A stretch of 14,687 nt of DNA from Fragilaria radians. Its lineage: Eukaryota > Bacillariophyta > Fragilariophyceae > Fragilariales > Fragilariaceae. Where the stretch lies: the NCBI GenBank assembly GCA_900642245.1, contig CAAAJI010000914.1:8576-23262 (forward strand). Reading direction: 5' to 3'. Of the stretch, positions 7,773 through 14,687 are shown piece by piece (positions within the stretch are counted from its first letter, which is position 1; each line of letters opens with the position of its first letter). Position numbers and translations under genes: made by a program. The notes under the pieces were generated by a model that worked only from the letters and a program-made list of their open reading frames with translations, searched no databases and was not told where the DNA came from.

Positions 7773-8577
7773 TGGCTTGGGATAGCACATGAATTGGGAT
7801 CCTCCCTAACATATTGGATATTAAAGGAGAATGGCAAAATAATTGCAAGATCAACTGTACGACCACTACTTCCCGATGAGGAAAAAAGTGAAATTGAAAT
7901 TCAGCAACGAACTGAATTTGACCAATCCATCAGCACCAAATATGGTGATTTTGATTCAGACCAGATACAGGTCTTTGACATAGATACTCAAGAGGAGTAT
8001 AATGCATTTAATGAAATTGAAGGTGATGGGGACGCCCACACATACTCAAATCAAACAAATGAAACAATTGATGGATATGAATACAACGATAACGACAATG
8101 TTTGTGGACCTGATTTATTCCAGAATGCAGAAGTATATCTTCCTCATGGAGAACAGAATGAAATTGCCAAAGTGGCCACAACTTGATTCACGAATTTTCA
8201 CAGTTCGTTTCCCAAATGGTGAAGAAAAGGATATAACATACAACATATTAGCAGAACACCTTTTCTCACAAGTGGATTCAGAAGGTAACCAATATTGCTT
8301 ATTTTGTGAAATAATACATCATAGAAGAAAGAAATCTGCACTTGATAAAGCAGACCAATATCGAATACTGAATAACGGAAAAAGGATGATGAAAAAGTCT
8401 ACAGCTGGTTGGGACTTTGAAATTGAATGGAAAGATGGTTCCACATCTTGGCTACCATTAAAGGAAAAAAAAGAAACAAATGCTGTGGAACTTGCACAGT
8501 ATGCAAAAGATAACAGGTTAATAGAGGAACCAGCTTTTGAATGGTGGGCACCACGTGTGCTTAAGAAATTAAATTGA
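7773..8577 (+). pseudogene. Copia pol: integrase tail and chromodomain-like insert
   Basis: The region starts with the end of integrase (WLGIAHELGSSLTYWIL, ARSTVRPLLPDEE). An acidic linker follows (about 7870-8150, many Asp, Glu and Asn). A +1 frame change near 8150-8190 leads to VRFPNGEEKDITYNILAE. A chromodomain-like segment is at about 8400-8480 (GWDFEIEWKDGSTSWLPL), with an aromatic and acidic pattern like FxVxWxGxxxxTWEP, then EPAFEWWAPRVLKKL before RT. Chromodomains read histone marks, so this one may guide integration. The frame is closed by TGA at 8575-8577 and resumes in the same frame. Confidence 0.7.
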
Positions 8578-9393
8578 TTGATCAAATTGACCCGTACAAA
8601 ACATATACGTAAGGGTTTTAAATTTGGAGTCCGTATACCATCAATTGTAGAAGAAGCTTTAGCAATTGATAAGGAAATGAGTAATACACTTTGGTTTGAT
8701 GCAATAATGAAAGAAATGAAAAATGTGCGAGTAGCTTTTGAAATATTACCAAATGGTACAAAACCACCACCAAATTATAACCATGTTAACTTGATGATGA
8801 TTTTTGATGTCAAAATGGATTTCTCACGCAAAGCAAGGCTAGTTGCAAGAGGAGACATGACAGATACACCTCCTACTTTAACTTGTTCAAGTGCTGTATC
8901 AAGGAAAAGTGTACGGATTGCATTTCTAATTGCAGCACTCAACGACCTAGAATTAATGATGTTTGATGTTGGAAATGCTTACCTCAATGCTGCAACATCA
9001 GAAAAGTTATATACAACAGCTGGAAAAGAATTTGGTGCCGAGGAGGAAGGTAAACTAATGATCATTCGAAGAGCACTTTATGGTTTAAAAGTTCTGGTGC
9101 TGCATATCGGGCACATTTTGCGGCAACATTGACAGAGAGATGGGTTTCACATCCTGTAAGGCAGATCCAGATGTTTGGATGCGACCGGCACAAAAATCTA
9201 ATGGATTCAAATATTATGAATATATATTAACCTATGTTGATGATTGCTTGGTGGTTTCACATAATCCATAAGTAATTATTAATACATTACAGAATGACCA
9301 CAAATATCGTTTAAAGGATGTTGGCCCACCAATACGCTATCTTGGTGCACAAATTGGTAAATACAAATTTAATGATGATAAACAAGCTTGGTA
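8578..9393 (+). pseudogene. Copia pol: reverse transcriptase, N-terminal part
   Basis: RT copies element RNA into DNA. FSRKARLVARGDMTD, LMMFDVGNAYLNA (first catalytic Asp at 8965-8967) and RRALYGLK belong to the RVT_2 fold. A one-base frame change after GLK (about 9087) leads to SSGAAYRAHFAATLTE. A second change (about 9137) leads to the frame with ADPDVWMRP and LTYVDDCLVV, whose Asp-Asp codons are at 9239-9244. A TAA at 9269-9271 then interrupts. All three catalytic Asp residues remain although the frame is destroyed. Both frame changes lie in short purine or A-rich runs, so replication slippage is plausible. Confidence 0.9.
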
Positions 9394-10324
9394 TATGTCA
9401 GCACAGCAATATCTTCAACAAGCAATTTTGGAAATTGAAGCTAAATGGGGTGCATTAAATAAACTATTTGGGAATCGACAAGCACTTGATGTACCCATAC
9501 AAGCAGGATCACACCCAGAACTTGATACTAGTAGATTCTTGGATGATGACGATACCCAATTATATCAAAGTTACATTGGTGTATTGCAATGGGCAGTTGA
9601 ATTGGGTCGTATTGATCTAGCCCATTCTGCTGGTGTAATGGCACGTTTCTTGGTTGCACCACGGGAAGGTCACATGCAATTAGTACTCCGGATATTGGCG
9701 TATTGCAAAAAACACATAGAGTCTAAAGTTGTTTTTGATCCATTTATAAAGGATTTTTCAAATACCAAATGGGCTGGTCAAGATTGGAAATTATTTTACC
9801 CTGACATCGATGGAGAAGTATTACCAATAGGAAGACCTATGGAAAGAGGCAATTTTGTTCAGATTAATTTGTTTTGTGATGCAGCGCATGGTACCTGCCA
9901 CATGACAAGACATTCCACCACAGGAATTGTTATTTTCATTAATGGTTCTCCCATCAATTGGTACTCCAAGAGACAGAATACAATAGAATCAAGTGTTTTT
10001 GGAAGCGAATTTGTAGTATTAAAAATTGCCACTGAGATGAATGAGGCAGTACGATATAAGTTACGAATGATGGGTATACCTATTATGGGTCCAACCAACT
10101 GTTTTTGTGATAATAAGAGTGTAGTGACAAATGCAACAATACCACAGTCAACACTACAGAAGAAACATAACATGATTGCATACCATAAAGTACGAGAATC
10201 CATGGCTGCAGAAGCAATTCAAATTGCACATGAACCTGGAAAATTTAACTTGGCTGAATGCTTAACCAAATTTCTGAAACTACCAGATTTCAGACGGTGC
10301 ATACAATGTATCCTCATGCGATAA
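9272..10324 (+). pseudogene. Copia pol: RT C-terminal part and RNase H
   Basis: This frame is open from just after the TAA at 9269 to the TGA-less natural end, TAA at 10322-10324. It covers RYLGAQIGKYK, the RT connection (YIGVLQWAVELGRIDLAHS) and copia RNase H. Catalytic acidic residues are Asp at 9878-9880 (FCDAAHG), Glu at 10007-10009 (FGSEF) and Asp at 10109-10111 (CDNKS). The closing ECLTKFL resembles the usual end of copia RNase H (A-D-x-x-T-K). This is the best preserved block of the element. A methionine at 9395 is internal and not a true start. Confidence 0.9.
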
Positions 10325-10365
10325 CGAAAGATTATAAGACCAATTCTTATTGTTGTTGGGTACAG

Positions 10366-10384
10366 AAATAAGGATTGAGGGGAC
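10366..10384 (+). promoter_or_regulatory. Polypurine tract of the plus-strand copia element
   Basis: AAATAAGGATTGAGGGGAC lies directly before the 3' LTR. A G-rich purine run here is expected as the primer for plus-strand synthesis. It is interrupted by T at three places and ends with one C before TGTTCT. Confidence 0.6.
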
Positions 10385-10505
10385 TGTTCTAATCTTATGA
10401 CATCAGTCATAATTTTATACCGAAGAGCGTTTTACGCGGTCTTTTTCATAAGGAAAATACGACTTCGTTTTTTACGATTGTTTCTGCTCTCACGAGATTA
10501 TAAGA
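10385..10505 (+). repeat. 3' LTR (121 bp)
   Basis: It pairs with the 5' LTR and has the same termini (TGTTCTAATC, GATTATAAGA). It lacks the 23-bp TATA-containing segment found at 4704-4726 and has one G (10461) in its place. The palindrome at 10395-10412 keeps its arms but has TGACATCA for TGACGTCA. It ends 58 bp before the ATG of the LRR gene. The LRR reading frame is open back into this LTR as far as a TAA at 10449-10451. Confidence 0.92.
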
Positions 10506-10509
10506 CTTG
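10506..10509. repeat. Right target-site duplication CTTG
   Basis: This is the partner of CTTG at 4624-4627. Removing the element and one copy restores continuous DNA leading into the LRR gene, which locates that gene's original upstream region left of 4628. Confidence 0.65.
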
Positions 10510-10562
10510 TGATTGGCATCGAAAAGATAAACATCTTTCATTACCCTCTCAAGGACATCGAT

Positions 10563-12341
10563 ATGGTGAGACAGAATTGTAAGCGGAAACGTAATCCTTG
10601 GTTGGAGCAGCTTGGGGATCATGCTTCATTGGTACTCCATCGCAATGCTTTGAACAACGATACAATTGCATTTGTGGATGCGATGAAACATAATTCAACC
10701 TTGGAATCTCTGAGTTTTTTTAGCAGAATATCTGATAATATATCACATTGGAAAGAAGAAGTTTCTTCTGCAATGGCTGCTGTATTGAGCGTGAATTCAA
10801 CACTTAAAAGACTAGATCTCTCGGGCCAACTTGGAGTCAAGGGAGTGGTTCAGATCTCAAAATCACTGAGAGTCAATTCTTCATTGAAACATTTGGATCT
10901 TAGCTATAATGAGATTTATACAGAGGGAGCAATGGCAATCGCCGATGCGTTGAAGGTCAACTCTACTTTGGCATATTTGAGTCTTAGCAATAGTTACATT
11001 GGCATAGAGGGAGCCAAGGCAATTGCTGATGGGTTGAAGATCAACTCTTCCTTGACATCTTTGAATCTCTATCGGGCACTTAATCCACTTTATGACTCAG
11101 TGGGGGTAGTGGCAATTGCTGATGCATTGAAGATCAATTCTTCTTTGAAATTTTTGGACCTTGGAGCGAATGCAATGCTAACAGGAGGAGCAATAGCAAT
11201 CTCTGATGCATTGAAGGTAAATTCTTCTTTGAAATGTTTGAAACTTTTTTCTCGCTGTATTCAAACAGAGGGATCCTTGGCAATTGCCGATGCGTTGAAA
11301 GTCAATACAACCTTGACATCTTTGTCTATTCCAGGTGGCATTAAAACAGAGGGAGGCATGGTAATTGCTGATGCTTTGAAGATCAACTCTTCTTTAACAT
11401 CTTTGGATCTTAGCAGTAACTTCATTCAACAAGAAGGAGCAAGGAGAATTGCTGATGCATTGAAAATCAACTCTTCTTTGAAATCTTTGGATCTTTTTGC
11501 AAACCACTTTGAAACAGAGGGAGCAATGGCAATCGCTGATGCATTGATGGTCAACTCTTCTTTGACATCTTTGAATTTAGGCTCAAACGACATCTGTTGC
11601 AAGGGAGCAGTGGCAATTGCTGACACTCTAAAAGTAAATTCGTCCTTGATATCTCTGAGCCTTAGAAATAATTCACTTCAACAAGAGGGAGTAATGGCAT
11701 TTGCTGATGCGCTAAAGGTCAATTGCTCCTTGACAACTTTGGAACTCAGCAGTAATATGATCAATCCAGAGGGAGCAATGGCAATTGCTGATGCTTTGAA
11801 GATCAATGCTTCCTTGACATCTCTGGATCTTGAAAGGAATTCAATTCAACCAGAGGGAGCAGTGGCAATTGCTGACACTCTAAAGGTAAATTCGTCCTTG
11901 ACATCTCTGAATCTTAGCCATAATTCAATTCAACAGGGAGTAAATGCAATTGCTGTTGCGCTAAAGGACAGTTGTTCCTTGACAGCTTTGAATCTTAGCA
12001 GTAATATGATCAATTCGGATGGAGCAATGGCAATTGCTGGTGCATTACAAGAGAATACTACCTTTGCATCATTGGATCTTAAGAGTAATTGCATTCAATT
12101 ACTTGGATTAAATTGTATTGCTAAAGCAGTAACATACAATCCTACTCTCCTACACTTGGAGGTCAATGCAAATTGTGACCATTTATTCTCTGGCTTTCAA
12201 GAATTCAAGAATACATTTCTTAATTTACAAGGATTACTTGCTATTCTAATTGAGGAGAATGGTGCTCAAATATTAGGAACTAAATACCAGATGAAAACTC
12301 GGTGTGTAACTTTGGTTAAATGTCCATTTTCAATGCTATGA
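10563..12341 (+). CDS. Leucine-rich-repeat protein, ribonuclease-inhibitor/NLRC3-like
   Basis: The 592-residue protein consists almost wholly of 28-residue ribonuclease-inhibitor-type LRRs with consensus AIADALKVNSSLTSLDLSSN. About 18 LxxLxL cores start near residues 45, 79, 106, 134, 162, 193, 221, 249, 276, 304, 332, 360, 388, 416, 444, 471, 499 and 527. The N-terminus (MVRQNCKRKRNPW) is basic. I see no signal peptide, membrane segment, NACHT, kinase or F-box, so a soluble protein-binding scaffold is likely and its partner is unknown. The tail (about 540-592) has no LRR. Residues 348-423 and 432-506 are a duplicated three-repeat block. ATG 10563 is the first Met; the frame is open upstream to 10452, inside a retrotransposon LTR. 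No introns are needed. Large families of such genes occur in diatoms. Confidence 0.9.
   Translation: MVRQNCKRKRNPWLEQLGDHASLVLHRNALNNDTIAFVDAMKHNSTLESLSFFSRISDNISHWKEEVSSAMAAVLSVNSTLKRLDLSGQLGVKGVVQISKSLRVNSSLKHLDLSYNEIYTEGAMAIADALKVNSTLAYLSLSNSYIGIEGAKAIADGLKINSSLTSLNLYRALNPLYDSVGVVAIADALKINSSLKFLDLGANAMLTGGAIAISDALKVNSSLKCLKLFSRCIQTEGSLAIADALKVNTTLTSLSIPGGIKTEGGMVIADALKINSSLTSLDLSSNFIQQEGARRIADALKINSSLKSLDLFANHFETEGAMAIADALMVNSSLTSLNLGSNDICCKGAVAIADTLKVNSSLISLSLRNNSLQQEGVMAFADALKVNCSLTTLELSSNMINPEGAMAIADALKINASLTSLDLERNSIQPEGAVAIADTLKVNSSLTSLNLSHNSIQQGVNAIAVALKDSCSLTALNLSSNMINSDGAMAIAGALQENTTFASLDLKSNCIQLLGLNCIAKAVTYNPTLLHLEVNANCDHLFSGFQEFKNTFLNLQGLLAILIEENGAQILGTKYQMKTRCVTLVKCPFSML
11604..12080 (+). 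repeat. Higher-order duplication of three LRR units (252 bp period)
   Basis: Copy 1 (11604-11831) and copy 2 (11856-12080) share a long near-identical stretch around GGCAATTGCTGACACTCTAAA and a second one around CAGTAATATGATCAAT, each offset by about 252 bp, three 84-bp units. Copy 2 has lost one codon. The similarity is closer than between neighbouring single units, so the block duplicated more recently than the basic repeat arose. Confidence 0.7.
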
Positions 12342-13480
12342 ATTTGATTATAGCTGATGAAAATGAAAGCATGATTTCATGGTACCTTTGAAATTAAAAT
12401 TTAACAAAACTATTTTAGGCTTTCACATAATTGCCTTCAATTTAGAAATCAAAATGTGTCCAGTCAATTCAGTATTGGGTTAGTGTTTTTGAATTTTTGT
12501 TTGACATTTCGTATTTCCTTTCTGTGGTCCACTACGGAAGTGTTCTGACTGTCTTTTTCATTTTTTCTTGGGTTGACTGAAAAAATCAAATAAACATCCC
12601 AGAATGATTCGCAGATGTAATCTGATTTGGCAATTGTTGGAAAAAATCAAAGGATGAAACAACCATGCAAAATCTTGCACTAAAAGGTAAAGGGATGGGA
12701 AAATGCTTCATTTGTGCATCAATGTATTCCCGATTACAATTACTTTTGCCATTGTTTACATTTTTCACTTACTCCTCTCTCCGTTCATTCAAAATGTAAC
12801 TCATAATCCCAGTGAGATTTTTAAGACAAGGATTTAAAATAACTTTGAGAGCCAATTTCTCAACGATCTACCAATTCTGTAATGAAGACCACTAGATCTT
12901 GGCTTTTAGATACAATTCTCTAGCGCTGCTTCCCCACTTTGACCAATTTGTCCAAGTTTTAATGAAGTTTTGATTTACTGGGACCTTGGCGGATCCTATC
13001 GGTGCAGATGGCTTATAAGGTTGACAATTGAAGTAAATCTAACTATTTAAGCTGCCATTACATGATTGATAAAGAAATAGGAACAATATGAATCATGCAG
13101 CCAAACCTTCTACAGCATCACTTGTCTCCTGGGAAAAGGGTTTGAAATTGTGAATCGAAACGATGAGGAAAAGGTTAAAACACCAGGTCAGTCAAGATAG
13201 ATGTCTAGTGTTGGAATGTTGCTCTACTCCATAAAGCATTCAAAACCTGATTAAATTTTTGTTTTTGAAGAATTCTCCAAATTTTTGCATGGGTGGGGCA
13301 AATATGGCAGCAGATAAGGAGATAACTAGAGTCAAAAATTTGTAGTGGACACAAAAATTAAGAATGAAATCTAATTTGGAAGAAGAAAATGTGATTTGAT
13401 TTATACAAGTGACAGGAATTTGGGAGGTTTTGACCTACCTTGGCTGAAGGATCAAGAAACTAATCCTGAACACAATAGGT
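12342..13480. other. Intergenic stretch without a recognisable gene
   Basis: This AT-rich DNA follows the LRR gene. The 3' UTR and polyadenylation site should lie at its left end, but no strong AATAAA is seen near the stop. A minus-strand frame around 12895-13010 (PVNQNFIKTWTNWSKWGSS) looks coding-like but is only about 39 codons and unidentified. GAAAAAATCAAA occurs twice (near 12580 and 12640). Nothing else stands out. Confidence 0.4.
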
Positions 13481-13975
13481 TGTAAACAATAACAGTTTAA
13501 TAATAAAAGATTACACTAGGAGATGTGTGTGTGTAATGGTACAAGGAGACATCCTTGCTATGGGTAGCTACAAGTAAGCTATCCTACTACCTACCTAATA
13601 CAAGTTTAATTATGATGAACGATTCACTATTTGTTTATAAATGGAAAGTATTGTTATACAATCCAGCACCGTATCCAATCTAGGACGGCTATAATAAACA
13701 TCTATAGAAAGAGATAATTAGAGAGTTAGCTCTCTAATAACAAAAGAGTCTAAAGGCTAAACTAACTTATTCTTATTGACTACCAACTTGTCCTTATGAA
13801 CAAGTTGAAGAGACTTTTCTAAACAGTTGGGAGAGGCTTTAGAACAAGATCTAATTCTTCAAGAGAATTCACAAACATCTCTTGAGACGAGTCAAAAAGT
13901 TCTCTCTGAGAGAAGTTTTAAGACTGTAATCTAAAATTAGTTATAATTTATGATTGTGTTATTTCTACATCTCAC
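13481..13975 (-). mobile_element. Possible LTR or solo LTR, minus strand
   Basis: On the minus strand the stretch has LTR-like features: start near TGAGATGTAG, a TATA-like CATTTATAAAC near 13635, an A/T-rich tail (TTTTATTATTAAACTG) and an end near TGTTTACA. It lies downstream, on the same strand, of the partial RT at 14147-14686, where a 3' LTR would be. It contains four short inverted repeats: 13718-13737 (8-bp arms), 13784-13807 (8-bp arms), one with TCAAGAGA/TCTCTTGA arms near 13858-13887, and TTCTCTC/GAGAGAA near 13900-13914. There is no second copy in the window to prove it. Confidence 0.25.
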
Positions 13976-14146
13976 CGTAGAGTAGGTTTACGTGGATAAC
14001 CGGATCTACGTGCCTTTTTTTCATGATTGCTGGGTATTAAATTTTCTTGGAGGTCAAAGAAGATATCAAAGAAGTAGCTCTGTCAAAAGAAAGTATGCAT
14101 GCATGTTGGATGCAAAGGTTAATGAAAATTCATCTTGCATCATCTC
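13976..14146. other. Spacer before the minus-strand RT fragment
   Basis: No gene is seen. A short imperfect inverted repeat with TACGTGGAT and ATCTACGTG surrounds the centre near 13990-14012. If the minus-strand RT belonged to a full element, most of its RT C-terminus and RNase H should lie here and are absent. Confidence 0.35.
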
Positions 14147-14686
14147 TTAAAAGGCATGGCTGAGAATGTAAGACTTGGTGTAAAGAATAGGCACATTGAA
14201 ACAAGGTATCACTTCATCAGAGAGCATTTCGAAGATGGTCTCATAAAAATTATGCTTATGAGAAATGATGATAACTATTTGCTTTGGCTCACTCAGAACG
14301 TCAAAAAGAGTTAGCATATCTACTAATAATCCACAAATCTTCATAATGAACTTCTCTTGGTCGTTATCCAATTTGGTTTGGACAAATGAATTTAGAATGC
14401 CCACTGTCATTATATTTCTACCTTCTTCAGCGTCAATGGTGGCTGTCAGAAGTATTGATTCGGTTGCTGCTGTTGGACTTGTTGCATCTTCTCGATTAAC
14501 ATACTCGCGTTGAGTACTACCATTTGTGCACATCCTTCCTTTTATAGTCTTGTCTTTCATCTCTACAAGGAAAATTAGACTCTCTAGTGCTCTCTTCTTT
14601 TCCATTGCACTCAATTTTGACACATCAATAGGTTCAAATACTTCCCTATCATTTAGTTGCTTCATTTCATTTAAAGCTGCGTCCCA
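14147..14686 (-). pseudogene. Ty1/copia reverse transcriptase, partial, runs off the right edge
   Basis: The frame is open on the minus strand from the window edge (WDAALNEMKQLNDREVF) to a stop at 14149-14147. VFEPIDVSKLSAMEKKRALESL, KGRMCTNGSTQREY and SPTAATESILLTATIDAEEGR are hallmarks of the copia RVT_2 domain in a lineage different from the element at 4628-10505. Motif A reads TVGILNSFVQT. Relatives have an Asp where Gly stands (codon 14401-14399, GGC, one transition from GAC), so the first catalytic Asp is lost. After IMKICGLLVDML the sequence no longer resembles RT, and the YVDD motif is missing. It is a dead fragment, yet about 180 codons lack a stop. Confidence 0.85.
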
Positions 14687-14687
14687 T

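Larger units (their letters stand above)
4628..10505 (+). mobile_element. Ty1/copia LTR retrotransposon, near full length, decayed
   Basis: The 5.9-kb element runs from TGTTCTAATC to GATTATAAGA. It has two short LTRs, a 4-bp target duplication, a tRNA primer site, a polypurine tract, and the order gag, protease, integrase, RT, RNase H. Integrase before RT defines Ty1/copia. Catalytic residues of all four enzymes are present. The coding frame is broken by stops at 5201, 6888, 7182, 7770, 8575 and 9269 and by frame changes near 5050-5090, 6290-6310, 8150-8190, 9087 and 9137. The LTRs differ at 9 of 120 aligned bases plus one 22-bp length difference (counted by eye), so the insertion is not recent. 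It can no longer encode its proteins and could move only if helped in trans. Confidence 0.95.

Noticed and set aside
10509..10563. LRR gene starting at 10509
   Set aside because: The codon there is GTG in the target duplication. The first ATG is 10563.
10509..12341. LRR gene as cargo captured by the retrotransposon
   Set aside because: The target duplication and LTR end before the gene, so the gene lies outside the element.
1494..12341. Defence system or operon of methyltransferase plus LRR protein
   Set aside because: The methyltransferase is a housekeeping RNA enzyme, the genes are separated by retrotransposon debris, and this is eukaryotic DNA. Nothing links their functions.
13524..13534. 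TG microsatellite
   Set aside because: It is five and a half units and too short to be notable.

Overview
The window looks like nuclear DNA of an AT-rich unicellular eukaryote, most likely a diatom or another stramenopile. The reasons are long intron-free genes in AT-rich intergenic DNA, Ty1/copia retrotransposons of the kind typical of diatoms (CoDi-like, judged from family knowledge), and a cytosolic ribonuclease-inhibitor-like leucine-rich-repeat (LRR) gene made of 28-residue units. No rRNA, tRNA or CRISPR array was found. The taxonomic call is inference.

Layout, left to right. (1) 1-1493: no confident gene. It holds an approximately 85-bp tandem repeat (674-862) and a weak, broken minus-strand coding-like stretch. 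(2) 1494-3236: an intact 580-residue RlmD/TrmA/TRM2-family RNA m5U methyltransferase. It has a TRAM-like region, four iron-sulfur cysteines, a Rossmann SAM domain and a basic N-terminal extension that looks like an organelle presequence. (3) About 3240-4080, minus strand: a wrecked copia element. A piece of reverse transcriptase (RT) is joined directly to RNase H, followed by a polypurine tract and the start of an LTR. (4) 4457-4509: two abutting perfect hairpins. (5) 4628-10505, plus strand: a nearly complete but decayed Ty1/copia element with short LTRs (143 and 121 bp), a CTTG target duplication, gag, protease, integrase, a chromodomain-like insert, RT and RNase H. Catalytic motifs survive, but at least six stops and five frame changes break the reading frame. 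(6) 10563-12341: an intact 592-residue LRR gene whose ATG lies 58 bp after the 3' LTR, so the element separates it from its original upstream DNA. (7) 12342-14146: no confident gene. An LTR-like stretch rich in short inverted repeats lies at about 13481-13975. (8) 14147-14686, minus strand: a partial RT of another copia lineage. It runs off the window and lacks its first catalytic aspartate.

Taken together, this is two ordinary host genes in a retrotransposon graveyard with fragments of at least three copia insertions. The host genes do not form a functional cluster. I see no strong case for a wholly new system. The best leads are the LTR/LRR junction (regulatory palindrome and a TATA box present in only one LTR), the CpG-biased decay of the element, the chromodomain-like insert between integrase and RT, and the tandem hairpins at 4457-4509.
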